DNA of 64,000 nt from Pseudoxanthomonas jiangsuensis. Its GTDB lineage: Bacteria > Pseudomonadota > Gammaproteobacteria > Xanthomonadales > Xanthomonadaceae. The DNA is taken from positions 62,001 through 126,000 of the forward strand of contig NZ_PDWL01000004.1 of the NCBI RefSeq assembly GCF_010093185.1, in the 5' to 3' direction. Below are positions 19,154 to 28,711 of the stretch, one piece after another. A program made the position numbers and the translations under genes. The notes beneath the pieces are model-generated. The model was given only the letters and a program-made list of their open reading frames with translations, made no database searches and had not been told where the DNA came from. Numbering within the stretch: the first letter of the stretch is position 1; every line of letters begins with the position of its first letter.

Positions 19154-21153
19154 TGAAGAGCGGTGATTCGTCATTCGTGATTGGTGATTCGGAAAAGCAG
19201 GGGCCGGCTGCGAGGAATGCCGCCTTTTCGAATCACCAATCACCAATCACCAATCACGGCGAAGATGGTGCCATAGGCGCCTATCTTCGCCAGCACGAGG
19301 ACAAGCCGCTGCTGCGCTTCATCACCTGCGGCAGCGTCGACGACGGCAAGAGCACCCTGATCGGGCGCCTGCTGTGGGAGAGCAAGCGCCTGTTCGACGA
19401 CCAGCTGGCCGCGCTGGAGGCCGATTCGCGCCGCCACGGCACCCAGGGCGAGCGGATCGACTACGCGCTGCTGCTGGATGGCCTGGCCGCCGAGCGCGAG
19501 CAGGGCATCACCATCGACGTGGCCTACCGCTACTTCGACACCGACAAGCGCAAGTTCATCGTCGCCGACTGCCCCGGCCACGAGCAGTACACCCGCAACA
19601 TGGCCACTGGCGCCTCCACCGCCGACCTGGCCGTGGTCCTGGTGGACGCGCGGAAGGGCCTGCTGGCGCAGACCCGCCGGCACAGCTACATCGTCTCTTT
19701 GCTGGGCATCCGCCACGTGGTCCTGGCGGTGAACAAGATGGACCTGGTCGGCTACGACCAGGCCACCTTCGACGCGATCGCCGACGGCTACCGCGCGCTG
19801 GCCGCGCAATTGGGCATAGCGCATGTCCAGGTGATCCCGTTGTCGGCGCTGGAAGGCGACAACCTGCTGCATGGTTCGGCCAACACCCCGTGGTACCGCG
19901 GCCCGGCCCTGCTCGAGCACCTGGAGACGGTGCAGCTGGAAGGCGGCGACGCCGGCGGCGGCCTGCGCCTGCCGGTGCAGTGGGTCAACCGGCCCAACTC
20001 CGAGTTCCGCGGCTTCGCCGGCACCATTGCCGGCGGCGAGGTCGCGCCGGGCGACGCGGTGGTGGTGCTGCCTTCGGCGCGGCGCTCGACCGTGGCCCAG
20101 GTGCTGGGCCCGGACGGCCCGGTCGAGCGGGCCTTCGCCGGCCAGGCGGTGACCCTGACCCTGGCCGACGAGATCGACATCAGCCGCGGCGACGTGATCG
20201 CCGCCGCCGGCGATCCGCCCGCGGTGGCCGACCAGTTCGCCGCCCACGTGCTGTGGATGAGCGACGCGCCGCTGCTGCCGGGCCGGCCGTACTGGCTGAA
20301 GATCGGCGCCCGCACCGTGGCCGCCAGCGTCAGCGAGATCAAGCACCGGGTGGACGTGAACACCCAGGAGCACCTGGCCGCCAAGCGCCTGGAGCTGAAC
20401 GAGGTCGGCTACTGCAACCTCAGCCTGGAAGAACCCATCGCCTTCGCCGCGTACGCCGAGAACCGCGCGCTCGGCGGCTTCATCCTGATCGACCGCCAGA
20501 ACAACGACACCGTCGCCGCCGGCACCCTGGACTTCGCCCTGCGCCGCGCCGACAACGTGCACTGGCAGCACATCGACGTGGACAAGCGCGCCCGCGCGCG
20601 GATCAAGGGCCAGGTGCCGAAGGTGCTGTGGTTCACCGGCCTGTCCGGCGCCGGCAAATCCACCGTCGCCAACCTGGTGGACAAGCGCCTGCATGCGCTG
20701 GGCTACCACACCTTCGTCCTGGACGGCGACAACGTCCGCCACGGCCTCAACCGCGACCTGGGCTTCACCGACGAGGACCGGGTGGAGAACATCCGCCGGG
20801 TGGCCGAGGTGGCGCGGCTGATGGCCGACGCCGGGCTGATCGTGCTGGTCAGCTTCATCTCCCCGTTCAGGGCCGAGCGCCAGCTGGCGCGCGAGCGCTT
20901 CGAGCCGGGCGAGTTCCTGGAAGTGTTCGTCGACGTGCCACTGGCGGTGGCCGAGGCGCGCGACGTGAAGGGCCTGTACCGCAAGGCCCGCGCCGGCCTG
21001 ATCCCCAACTTCACCGGAATCGATTCGCCCTACGAAGCGCCGGAGCAGCCGGAGGTCCATCTGGACGCCACCGCCGCGCCCGAGGCGCTGGTGGCGCAGG
21101 TGCTGGAGGCGCTGGAACTGGACTGGAGCGCCGGCGGCACCTCCTGGCTGTGA
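19153..21153 (+). CDS. cysNC: bifunctional sulfate adenylyltransferase subunit 1 / APS kinase
   Basis: Fusion of CysN (GTPase subunit of ATP sulfurylase) and CysC (APS kinase, making PAPS); 666 aa. The GTPase P-loop is GSVDDGKST (residues 60-68), with [17 protein letters not shown] and NKMDLV following. Translation-factor-like beta domains come next. The kinase begins near residue 490 with GLSGAGKST, then [18 protein letters not shown] and FTGIDSPYE. The only ATG in frame overlaps the cysD stop, which places an imperfect inverted repeat inside the coding sequence and adds roughly 30 residues before the normal start of the domain ([14 protein letters not shown]). The fusion is common in this family; the N-terminal extension is odd. 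Confidence 0.95.
   Translation: MKSGDSSFVIGDSEKQGPAARNAAFSNHQSPITNHGEDGAIGAYLRQHEDKPLLRFITCGSVDDGKSTLIGRLLWESKRLFDDQLAALEADSRRHGTQGERIDYALLLDGLAAEREQGITIDVAYRYFDTDKRKFIVADCPGHEQYTRNMATGASTADLAVVLVDARKGLLAQTRRHSYIVSLLGIRHVVLAVNKMDLVGYDQATFDAIADGYRALAAQLGIAHVQVIPLSALEGDNLLHGSANTPWYRGPALLEHLETVQLEGGDAGGGLRLPVQWVNRPNSEFRGFAGTIAGGEVAPGDAVVVLPSARRSTVAQVLGPDGPVERAFAGQAVTLTLADEIDISRGDVIAAAGDPPAVADQFAAHVLWMSDAPLLPGRPYWLKIGARTVAASVSEIKHRVDVNTQEHLAAKRLELNEVGYCNLSLEEPIAFAAYAENRALGGFILIDRQNNDTVAAGTLDFALRRADNVHWQHIDVDKRARARIKGQVPKVLWFTGLSGAGKSTVANLVDKRLHALGYHTFVLDGDNVRHGLNRDLGFTDEDRVENIRRVAEVARLMADAGLIVLVSFISPFRAERQLARERFEPGEFLEVFVDVPLAVAEARDVKGLYRKARAGLIPNFTGIDSPYEAPEQPEVHLDATAAPEALVAQVLEALELDWSAGGTSWL
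19163..19257. repeat. inverted repeat of GTGATT units inside the cysN reading frame
   Basis: The left arm (19163-19197) consists of GTGATTCGTCATTCGTGATT-type units ending GGAAAAG. The right arm (19224-19257) is CTTTTCG followed by AATCACC units, nearly its exact reverse complement. About 26 bases separate the arms. The AT content and heptad-like repetition (AATCACC three times) are unlike the surrounding genes. It is read through in frame as residues 4 to about 35 of CysN. The element looks like a dispersed intergenic repeat captured by the gene. Confidence 0.8.
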
Positions 21154-21174
21154 GGCGCACCCGGCGCAGGCCGG

Positions 21175-21219
21175 CGGTGCACATGACAAGTGGTGATATG
21201 CCATAGGTCATGTGCACCG
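21175..21219. repeat. 13-bp inverted repeat downstream of cysNC
   Basis: Perfect arms CGGTGCACATGAC (21175-21187) and its complement (21207-21219) are separated by 19 bases. No T-run follows, so a classical terminator is not obvious. The position between cysNC and the efflux operon, about 65 bases before the adaptor start, would also suit a regulator-binding site. The arms are seen; the role is undecided. Confidence 0.5.
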
Positions 21220-21283
21220 GAAGGCGCACTCGAACGTTCATGCGAAGTCGCTACACTCGGCCCGTTCAGGATCGGACTTCCGC

Positions 21284-22420
21284 ATGCGCAACACCGCTTT
21301 GCCGCGCGGCCCCTGGCCGGGCGCGCTCGTCTTCCTGCTGTCCGTCTTCCTGCTGTCCGCCTGCGGGCGCGACGATGCCGACGCCGGTCATGAGCAGGCG
21401 CCGGCCACGGTCACCACCCAGCGGCTGCAGACGGTGCGCTGGGCCGACGAGCTGAAGGCGCTGGGCACGGCCCACGCGCGCGAATCTGTGACCATCACCG
21501 CCAGCGTCACTCAGACCATCGCCTCGGTCGAGTTCGACAGCGGCCAATACGTGGAGAAGGGCCAGCCGCTGGTCACCCTGGTGCAGGGCCAGCAGGCCGC
21601 CGGCGTGGCCGAGGCCGAGGCCGGACTGCGCGATGCCGAGCAGCTGTACGAGCGCAACCGCCGCCTGGCCGAGCAGCAACTGATCGCGCGTGCGTCGCTG
21701 GACACCCAGCGCGCCGCGCTGGAGGCCGCGCGCGCGCGGGTGGCCACGCAGAGGGCCACGGTCGCCGACCGCACCATCCGCAGCCCGTTCGCCGGGGTGC
21801 TCGGCCTGCGCCTGGTCAGCGCCGGCTCGCTGGTCGCCCCGGGCACGCCGATCACCACCCTGGACGACGTCTCCACGATCAAGCTGGACTTCACCGTGCC
21901 CGAGGCACAGCTGTCCCTGCTGCGTCCCGGCCAGCGGATCGTGGCGCGCAGCGAGGCCTGGCCGGGCGAGACCTTCGCCGGCGCCATCGCCACGATCGAC
22001 TCGCGGGTGGATCCGGGCTCGCGCGCGGTCACCGTGCGCGCCGAGGTCCCCAACCCGGACGGCCGGCTGCGCCCGGGCATGCTGCTGGAGGTCGGGATCG
22101 AGCGCGCCGCGCGCGAGGCCCTGGCCATCCCCGAGCTGGCCCTGCAGCAGAACGGCGCGCGTTCCAGCGTGTTCCGGGTGGAGGCCGACGGGGCCACGGT
22201 CAGGGAAGTGCCCGTGCAGACCGGTGCGCGCCGGTTCGGCGAGGTCGAGATCGTGTCCGGGCTGAAGGCCGGCGACCGGATCGTGGTCGAGGGCACGGTC
22301 AAGCTGCGCGACGGGGCGAAGATCAGGGACCTCGGCGCGGCGGCGGAAGGGTCGCGGCCGGAGGCGTCCGGCCCCCAGGCCGACGCCACCGGCGAAGACG
22401 CCGCCGGCCCGGAGCGCTGA
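21284..22420 (+). CDS. RND efflux periplasmic adaptor lipoprotein
   Basis: HlyD/MexA-like membrane fusion protein (378 aa) linking an RND pump to an outer-membrane channel. The start was chosen so that a lipoprotein signal peptide follows: LVFLLSVFLLSAC with the lipidated cysteine at C27. The lipoyl halves (TASVTQTIASVEFDSGQYVE and TIRSPFAGVLGLRLVSAGS) flank a helical hairpin (about 90-150); beta-barrel and membrane-proximal domains follow. Only three bases separate it from the pump gene. There is no local regulator or outer-membrane factor, so expression control is unclear. Confidence 0.93.
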   Translation: MRNTALPRGPWPGALVFLLSVFLLSACGRDDADAGHEQAPATVTTQRLQTVRWADELKALGTAHARESVTITASVTQTIASVEFDSGQYVEKGQPLVTLVQGQQAAGVAEAEAGLRDAEQLYERNRRLAEQQLIARASLDTQRAALEAARARVATQRATVADRTIRSPFAGVLGLRLVSAGSLVAPGTPITTLDDVSTIKLDFTVPEAQLSLLRPGQRIVARSEAWPGETFAGAIATIDSRVDPGSRAVTVRAEVPNPDGRLRPGMLLEVGIERAAREALAIPELALQQNGARSSVFRVEADGATVREVPVQTGARRFGEVEIVSGLKAGDRIVVEGTVKLRDGAKIRDLGAAAEGSRPEASGPQADATGEDAAGPER

Positions 22421-22423
22421 GCC

Positions 22424-25400
22424 ATGCGGCTGTCCGACCTGTCGATCAAGCGCCCCGTGTTCGCCACGGTGATGTCGCTGATCCTGATCGTGCTCGGCAT
22501 GGTCTCGTTCACCCGCCTGCCCCTGCGCGAACTGCCCGACGTCGATCCGCCGGTGGTCTCGGTCGACACCACCTACATCGGCGCCTCGGCCGCGGTGGTC
22601 GAGAGCCGCATCACCCAGGTGCTGGAGGACGCGATCAGCGGCATCGAGGGCGTGGACGTGATCACCGCCTCCAGCCGCAACGGCCGCTCGGACATCAACA
22701 TCGAGTTCACCCTGACCCGCGACATCGAGGGCGCGGCCAACGACGTGCGCGACGCGATCAGCCGGGTCGCCAACCGCCTGCCCGAGGACGTGGACCCGCC
22801 GCGGGTGTCCAAGCAGGACAGCGACTCCTCGCCGATCATGTTCCTCAACCTGAGCGATGCCGGGTCGAGCATGCAGCAGCTGACGGACTACGCCGACCGC
22901 AACCTGGTCGACCAGTTCTCCTCGATCGACGGCGTGTCCTCGGTGAACATCGGCGGCGGCCAGCGCTACGCGATGCGGGTGTGGCTGGACGCCAGGGCGT
23001 TGAGCGCGCGCGGGCTGACCGCCGACGACGTGCGCGACGCCCTGCTGCGGCAGAACGTGGAACTGCCCGGCGGCAGCATCGAATCGAAGGACCGCGAGTT
23101 CGCCCTGCGGGTGATGCGCGGCTACCGCGAACCGGCCGATTTCGCCGGCCTGGTGGTCGGCAAGGGCGAGGACGGCCACGTGGTGACCCTGGGCGAAGTG
23201 GCCCGGGTGCAGCTGGACTCGGAGGAGCGCCGCGCGTTCTACCACGGCAACGGCGTGCCGCAGATCGGCCTGGGCATCGTCGCCACCTCCACCGCCAACT
23301 CGCTGGAGGTGGCGCAGAACGTGCGCGCGCTGGTCGGGCGGATCGCGCCGACCCTGCCCGAGGGCATGAAGATCACCGTGGCCTACGATTCCACGGTGTT
23401 CACCGACGCGGCCGTGCACGAGGTCTACAAGACCCTGGCCGAGGCGATCGTGCTGGTGCTGCTGGTGGTGTTCGTGTTCCTGGGCAGCGTGCGCGCGGCG
23501 CTGATCCCGGCGGTGACCGTGCCGGTGTGCGTGACCGCCGCGTTCATGGCCCTGTACGCCAGCGGCTTTTCAATCAACCAGCTGACCCTGCTGTCGCTGG
23601 TCCTGTCCATCGGCCTGGTGGTGGACGACGCGATCGTGGTCCTGGAGAACTGCCAGCGCCGGGTCGACCTGGGCGAACCGCCTTTGCTGGCGGCGCGGCG
23701 CGGCACCGCGCAGGTGGCGTTCGCGGTGATCGCCACCACCGTGGTGCTGATCGCGGTGTTCCTGCCGATCGCCTTCATGGAGGGCAATACCGGCCGGCTG
23801 TTCCGCGAGCTGGCGGTGGCGGTGGCCGGCGCGGTGGCGATCTCCGGCTTCGTCGCCCTGACCCTGACCCCGATGATGTGCTCGCTGCTGCTGCGGCCGC
23901 ATGCGCACCGCCGCGGCTTCAACGACTGGGTCGACCGCCGCCTGGATGCGCTGACCCGCCGCTACCGCGGCCTGGTGGCACGGGTGATCGGCCGCGGCTG
24001 GCTGCTGGTGGCGGCTATGCTCATCACCTTCGTGGCCAGCGGCCTGCTGTACCGGCTGGTGCCTTCGGAACTGGCGCCGGCCGAGGACCGCGGCGACTTC
24101 AACATCACGGTGACGGGTCCGGAAGGCGCCGGCTTCGACTACATGGTCGTGCAGATGACCGAGATCGAGAAGCGCCTGCTGGCCTACGCCGGCGACGAAG
24201 GTCCGCTGTCGCGGGTGATCATCCGCGTGCCCGGCGGCTTCGGCGGCCAGGGCGCGAGCATGAACAGCGGCCGCTCCACCGTGTTCCTCAAGCCGTGGGA
24301 AGAGCGCACGCAGAGCACCCAGGAAGTGATGGAGGAGGTGCGCCGCAAGCTGGCCGACATCCCCGGCGTGCGCCTGAGCACCGAGGTGCGCCAGGGCCTG
24401 GTGCGCGGCTTCGGCCGCCCGGTGCAGTTCGTCCTGCGCGGACCGACCTACGAGACCCTGGCGCAGTGGCGCGACCGCATGCTGTTGCGGATGGAGGGCA
24501 ACCCGCGCCTGGTCAACATCGACTCGGACTACAAGGAAACCCTGCCGCAGATCCGGGTCGAGATCGACAAGGCCCGTGCCGCCGACCTGGGCGTTCCGGT
24601 GCAGGCCATCGGCAGCACCCTGCAGACCATGCTCGGCTCGCTGCGCGCGGGCACCTTCGAGATGGACGGTGAGGAGTACTACGTGATCCTGCAGGCGCCG
24701 CTGGAAAGCCGGCGCAACCTCGGCGACGTCTCCGGCCTGTACGTGCGCTCCACCACCAGCGAGCAGCTGATCCCGCTGTCCAACCTGGTCAGGACCAGCG
24801 AACACGCCGAGGCCAGCACCCTGAGCCGCTTCAACCGCATGCGCGCGGTCACCCTCAGCGCCGGCCTGGCGCCGGGTTACACCGTGGGCGAGGCGCTGGA
24901 GTACCTGCGCACGATCGCCGCCGAGGAACTGCCGCCGGAGGCGCAGTTCGACTACAAGGGCGAGTCGCGCGAGTACGTGCGCTCCAGCGGCGCGGTGTTC
25001 TTTACCTTCGGCATGGCCCTGCTGGTGGTGTTCCTGGTGCTGGCGGCGCAGTTCGAGAGCTTCCTGCATCCGCTGGTGATCATGCTGACGGTGCCGCTGG
25101 CCATGCTCGGCGCGCTGCTGGGTCTGGCGATCTGGGGCGTGAGCCTGAACCTCTACAGCCAGATCGGCATCGTCATGCTGGTGGGCTTGGCGGCCAAGCA
25201 CGGCATCCTGATCGTGGAGTTCGCCAACCAGCTGCGCGACGAGGGCCGGCAGGTGGTCGAGGCGATCGTCGAGGCTTCGGCGGTGCGCATGCGTCCGATC
25301 CTGATGACCTCGGTGGCGATGATCTGCGGCGCGGTGCCGCTGATGCTGTCCAGCGGCGCCGGCGCGGCCAGCCGCGAGGCGATCGGCGTGGTGATCGTGT

Positions 25401-25549
25401 TCGGCGTGGCCTTCTCCACTTTGCTGTCGTTGTTCGTGGTCCCGGCGTTCTACGCCCTGCTGGCACCCTACACCCGCTCGCCCGATGCGGTGGCGCACGA
25501 GCTCGAGCGGCTGGAGGCGGAGACGCCGCCGGTGGGCGGCCATGGCTGA
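22424..25549 (+). CDS. RND multidrug efflux transporter (AcrB/MexB superfamily)
   Basis: Inner-membrane proton-driven pump of 1041 aa with the 12-helix, two-large-loop RND plan. Features seen: the N-terminal SIKRPVFATVMSLILIVLG, periplasmic porter sequence such as SSRNGRSDINIEFTLTRDIE, the helix 4 proton-relay motif LSIGLVVDDAIVVLENCQRR with two adjacent Asp residues, the EGNTGRLFRELAVAVAGAVA region, and the second-half GLAAKHGILIVEFANQLRDE. It pairs with the adaptor directly upstream. The sequence fits the HAE-1 (hydrophobe/amphiphile) type. Its substrates cannot be inferred. The acetyltransferase gene overlaps its 3' end by eight bases. Confidence 0.95.
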   Translation: MRLSDLSIKRPVFATVMSLILIVLGMVSFTRLPLRELPDVDPPVVSVDTTYIGASAAVVESRITQVLEDAISGIEGVDVITASSRNGRSDINIEFTLTRDIEGAANDVRDAISRVANRLPEDVDPPRVSKQDSDSSPIMFLNLSDAGSSMQQLTDYADRNLVDQFSSIDGVSSVNIGGGQRYAMRVWLDARALSARGLTADDVRDALLRQNVELPGGSIESKDREFALRVMRGYREPADFAGLVVGKGEDGHVVTLGEVARVQLDSEERRAFYHGNGVPQIGLGIVATSTANSLEVAQNVRALVGRIAPTLPEGMKITVAYDSTVFTDAAVHEVYKTLAEAIVLVLLVVFVFLGSVRAALIPAVTVPVCVTAAFMALYASGFSINQLTLLSLVLSIGLVVDDAIVVLENCQRRVDLGEPPLLAARRGTAQVAFAVIATTVVLIAVFLPIAFMEGNTGRLFRELAVAVAGAVAISGFVALTLTPMMCSLLLRPHAHRRGFNDWVDRRLDALTRRYRGLVARVIGRGWLLVAAMLITFVASGLLYRLVPSELAPAEDRGDFNITVTGPEGAGFDYMVVQMTEIEKRLLAYAGDEGPLSRVIIRVPGGFGGQGASMNSGRSTVFLKPWEERTQSTQEVMEEVRRKLADIPGVRLSTEVRQGLVRGFGRPVQFVLRGPTYETLAQWRDRMLLRMEGNPRLVNIDSDYKETLPQIRVEIDKARAADLGVPVQAIGSTLQTMLGSLRAGTFEMDGEEYYVILQAPLESRRNLGDVSGLYVRSTTSEQLIPLSNLVRTSEHAEASTLSRFNRMRAVTLSAGLAPGYTVGEALEYLRTIAAEELPPEAQFDYKGESREYVRSSGAVFFTFGMALLVVFLVLAAQFESFLHPLVIMLTVPLAMLGALLGLAIWGVSLNLYSQIGIVMLVGLAAKHGILIVEFANQLRDEGRQVVEAIVEASAVRMRPILMTSVAMICGAVPLMLSSGAGAASREAIGVVIVFGVAFSTLLSLFVVPAFYALLAPYTRSPDAVAHELERLEAETPPVGGHG

Positions 25550-26105
25550 GGAGGCGGGAAGCGATCCGGGCCTGTTCCTGGCCGGCGACGGCTTCGTCCT
25601 GAGGCCGTGGCGTCCCGGAGACCTGGACGCACTGCTGCGCCATGCGGACGATCCGCAGGTCCCGCGCGGGCTCAGCGACCGCTTCCCGCATCCGTACACG
25701 CGCGCCGACGGCGAGGCCTTTCTCGCCGGCAAGGTGGTGGACCTCTCCCAGGCCCTGGCGATCGAGATCGCGGGCGAGGCCTGTGGCGGCATCGGCCTGC
25801 GCCGCGGCACCGGCGAGCGCGCGCATTCGGCCGAGCTGGGCTACTGGCTGGGCCGGGCGCATTGGGGCCACGGCTGGATGACCCGGGTGGTCGCCCGCTG
25901 CCTGGACTGGGCGGTGCCGGCCCTGGAGCTGGAGCGGATCGCGGCCGAGGTCCTGGACACCAATCCCGCCTCGGCACGGGTATTGGCGAAGAACGGCTTC
26001 GTGGAGGAAGGCCTGCGCCGGTCGGCGGTGCGCAAGGCCGACGGCCTGCACGACCTGCGCCTGTTCGCACGGGTCTGGCCGGCGACCGGCCGGGTGGAGC
26101 GCTGA
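25542..26105 (+). CDS. GNAT-family N-acetyltransferase (RimJ/RimL-like)
   Basis: A 187-aa acetyl-CoA-dependent transferase. It begins with the RimJ/L pattern GFVLRPWRPGDLDALLRHAD and contains the acetyl-CoA loop region AELGYWLGRAHWGHGWMTRV and the C-terminal NPASARVLAKNGFVEEGLRR. The ATG overlaps the end of the pump gene (ATGGCTGA), so it is translationally coupled to the efflux operon. The substrate could be a protein N-terminus, an amine or an antibiotic; coupling to the pump hints at small molecules but does not prove it. Confidence 0.88.
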   Translation: MAEEAGSDPGLFLAGDGFVLRPWRPGDLDALLRHADDPQVPRGLSDRFPHPYTRADGEAFLAGKVVDLSQALAIEIAGEACGGIGLRRGTGERAHSAELGYWLGRAHWGHGWMTRVVARCLDWAVPALELERIAAEVLDTNPASARVLAKNGFVEEGLRRSAVRKADGLHDLRLFARVWPATGRVER

Positions 26106-26202
26106 CCCTGCGCGGCGGGCGGGGTTGCGGTTATCTTTCCCGCACTCGCGGCGCATGCCGCATTCCCATCCGCGCACCATCAACGGTCGGAGACCCGTCC
26201 CC

Positions 26203-27705
26203 GTGGAAGCCTTTCTTGCCTGGTTGAACGGCATCATCTGGAGCAACGCGCTGATCGCGCTGTGCCTGGGTGCCGGCCTGTGGTTCTCCTTCCGCACCCG
26301 TTTCATGCAGGTGCGCGGCTTCGTCGAGATGTGCCGGCTCACCGTCACCGGGCAGAAGTCCGAGGCCGGCGTGTCCTCGTTCCAGGCCCTGGCGATCTCC
26401 ATGGCCGGGCGCATGGGCATCGGCAACATCGCCGGCGTGGCCACCGCGATCGCCTACGGCGGGCCGGGCGCGGTGTTCTGGATGTGGGTGATGGGCTTCC
26501 TCGGCGCCTCGACCTCGTACATCGAGAGCACCCTGGCGCAGATCTACAAGGAGAAGGATGCCGAAGGCCGCTACCGCGGCGGCCCGGCCTACTACATCGA
26601 GAAGGCCATGGGCCTGAAGTGGTACGCGCTGGTGTTCGCGGTCGCCACCATCGTGGCCACCGGCTTGCTGCTGCCGGGCGTGCAGGCCAACGCCATCGCC
26701 GACAGCGCCAGCAACGTCCTGTGCGGCGGCGACGCCGGCCTGTGCGCGGCGGCCGGCGGCGCGGGCGCGCTGAAGCTGTGGATCGGGATCGTCGTGGCCG
26801 CCTTGCTGGCGCTGATTATCTTCGGCGGGATCAAGCGCATCGCCACCTTCGCCGAGGTGGTGGTGCCGTTCATGGCGCTGGCCTTCATCCTGATGGCGGT
26901 GCTGGTGATGGTGTTCAACGCGGAGAAGGTGCCGGGGATGTTCGCCGACATCTTCTCCAGCGCCTTCGGCGCGCACGCGGCGTTCGGCGCGATCCTCGGC
27001 CAGGCCATCGCCTGGGGGGTCAAGCGCGGCGTCTATGCCAACGAGGCCGGCCAGGGCACCGGCCCGCACGCGGCCGCGGCCGCCGAGGTCTCGCATCCGG
27101 CCAAGCAGGGGTATGTGCAGGCGTTCGCGATCTACTTCGACACCATGCTGGTGTGCACCTCCACCGCCTTCCTGCTGCTGTCCACGGGCATGTACAACAC
27201 CTTCCAGGTGGTCAAGGAGGGTGGCAAGGAAACCCTGGTGGCGGTGTTCACCGGCGTGCCCGGGGTGCAGCCCTCCGAGGGCGCGCAGTTCACCCAGGCC
27301 GCGGTCGAATCGGTGCTGCCGGGCTGGGGCGCGGGCTTCGTGGCGCTGGCGCTGTTCTTCTTCGCCTTCACCACGATCATGGCCTATTACTACATGGCCG
27401 AGACCAACCTGACCTACGTCGCCGGCACCCGCCGCACCCATCCGCTGGCGACCCTTCTGCTGCGCCTGGGCATCGTCGCCATGGTGGTGTTCGGCGCCTA
27501 CCACAACGCGGCCATGGCCTGGACCCTGGGCGACATCGGCGTGGGCCTGATGGCCTGGCTGAACATCGTCGCCATCCTGATCCTGCAGAAGCCGGCGTTG
27601 CTGGCCCTGCGCGACTACGAGCGGCAGAAGAAGCTGGGCCTGGACCCGAGCTTCGACCCCGACGCGCTGGGCATCCGCAACGCCGGCTTCTGGAAGAAGC
27701 GCTGA
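26203..27705 (+). CDS. alanine/glycine:cation symporter (AGCS family)
   Basis: Sodium-coupled amino acid importer of the inner membrane with about 11 helices; 500 aa from the GTG start. GTG was preferred because GGAGA lies nine bases upstream and the protein then begins just before the first helix (VEAFLAWLNGIIWS); an upstream in-frame ATG would add an unlikely basic tail. Family signatures are SMAGRMGIGNIAGVATAIAY, the GGPAYYIEKAMGLKW stretch, and GVKRGVYANEAGQGTGPHAA, which is highly conserved in AgcS proteins. Its stop is one base from the rRNA methylase start. D/L-Ala or Gly preference is unknown. Confidence 0.92.
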   Translation: MEAFLAWLNGIIWSNALIALCLGAGLWFSFRTRFMQVRGFVEMCRLTVTGQKSEAGVSSFQALAISMAGRMGIGNIAGVATAIAYGGPGAVFWMWVMGFLGASTSYIESTLAQIYKEKDAEGRYRGGPAYYIEKAMGLKWYALVFAVATIVATGLLLPGVQANAIADSASNVLCGGDAGLCAAAGGAGALKLWIGIVVAALLALIIFGGIKRIATFAEVVVPFMALAFILMAVLVMVFNAEKVPGMFADIFSSAFGAHAAFGAILGQAIAWGVKRGVYANEAGQGTGPHAAAAAEVSHPAKQGYVQAFAIYFDTMLVCTSTAFLLLSTGMYNTFQVVKEGGKETLVAVFTGVPGVQPSEGAQFTQAAVESVLPGWGAGFVALALFFFAFTTIMAYYYMAETNLTYVAGTRRTHPLATLLLRLGIVAMVVFGAYHNAAMAWTLGDIGVGLMAWLNIVAILILQKPALLALRDYERQKKLGLDPSFDPDALGIRNAGFWKKR

Positions 27706-27706
27706 C

Positions 27707-28711
27707 GTGGCCGGTCCCTGGGATCGCGGTCCGCGTCCGCCGCGCGACGGCGCACCCCCGCGTGGACGACCGCGCCCGGAGGCGGCGTCCGGGCCGCGCG
27801 GGGATGCCCGGCGAGCGGATCCGGCCGGCGAAAGCCGGCCGCGGCCGTCCGCCGCCGAGCGCGGCCCGGCATCGCCGTACCGGGGGCGCGAGGGCGAGCG
27901 GGGCCAGGACCGCGGCCGCGACCGCGATACGACGCCCGGTGCGACCCAGGCGGACGCCGCGCCGGCGCGCCCGGCGCACCGCGACGAAGTGCGGCTGTAC
28001 GGCCTGAACGCGGTGCAGGCGGTGTTCGCCCGCCGGCCGCAGGCGATCCGCAAGCTGTACCTGCTGCAGTCGCGGATCCACGCGCTCAGGTCCTTGCTGG
28101 CCTGGTGCGTGCAGCACCGGGTCGGCTACCGGGTGGTGGACGAGGCCGACCTGGAACGGCTGGCCGCCAGCGCCCACCATGAAGGCGTGGTCGCCGATGT
28201 GTTGAAGGTCGAGCCCGCGCCGCTGGCCGACTGGCTGGCGGCTTCGCCGGCCGCCGCGCCCACGCTGGCGATCTGGCTGGACGGCGTCGGCAATCCGCAC
28301 AACTTCGGCGCGATCCTGCGCTCGGCCGCGCACTTCGGCGCGGCGGTGCTGCTGCCGGCCGGTTCGCCGTTGGCCCTGTCGGGCGCGGCGGCGCGGGTGG
28401 CCGAGGGCGGCGCCGAGGCGGTGCCGCTGGTGCGCCTGCCGGAAAGCGGCGCGGCGCTGGCGCAGCTGCGCGCGGCCGGCTTCGGCCTGGCCGCCACCGT
28501 GGTCCGCGATGGCGAGGATCTGTTCGCCGCGCCCTTGCCGGCGCGGCTGGTCTACGTGATGGGCGCCGAAGGCGAGGGCATGGACGCGGCGCTGGCCGCG
28601 GCCTGCGATGCGCGGCTGTCGATCCCGGGCAGCGGCGCGGTGGAGAGCCTCAACGTGGCCGCGGCCACCGCGGTGTTCCTGGCGCAGTGGGCCGCGCGCC
28701 GGGCCGTGTAG
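27707..28711 (+). CDS. TrmH/RlmB-family RNA 2'-O-ribose methyltransferase with long disordered N-terminus
   Basis: SPOUT-fold SAM-dependent methylase acting on rRNA or tRNA ribose. The substrate-binding domain starts near residue 95 (VRLYGLNAVQAVFARRP). The three SpoU motifs are NPHNFGAILRSAAHFG, VMGAEGEGM and SIPGSGAVESLNVAAATAVF. Residues 1-92 are an Arg/Pro/Gly/Asp-rich, low-complexity extension absent from standard RlmB (about 245 aa), possibly RNA-binding. The start is GTG, one base after the AGCS stop, so the exact start is uncertain. The TAG stop is provided by a GTAG palindromic repeat. RlmB (23S G2251) is the closest known role but not proven. Confidence 0.87.
   Translation: MAGPWDRGPRPPRDGAPPRGRPRPEAASGPRGDARRADPAGESRPRPSAAERGPASPYRGREGERGQDRGRDRDTTPGATQADAAPARPAHRDEVRLYGLNAVQAVFARRPQAIRKLYLLQSRIHALRSLLAWCVQHRVGYRVVDEADLERLAASAHHEGVVADVLKVEPAPLADWLAASPAAAPTLAIWLDGVGNPHNFGAILRSAAHFGAAVLLPAGSPLALSGAAARVAEGGAEAVPLVRLPESGAALAQLRAAGFGLAATVVRDGEDLFAAPLPARLVYVMGAEGEGMDAALAAACDARLSIPGSGAVESLNVAAATAVFLAQWAARRAV

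Noticed and set aside
25542..26105. The acetyltransferase as an antibiotic-resistance determinant because it is coupled to the RND pump.
   Set aside because: Its best visible similarity is to RimJ/RimL-type proteins, and there is no specific resistance motif.
27815..27850. A GCCGGCGAAAGCCGGC palindrome inside the TrmH extension as another GTAG repeat.
   Set aside because: It lacks the GTAG head and lies in a very GC-rich coding stretch where such dyads occur by chance.
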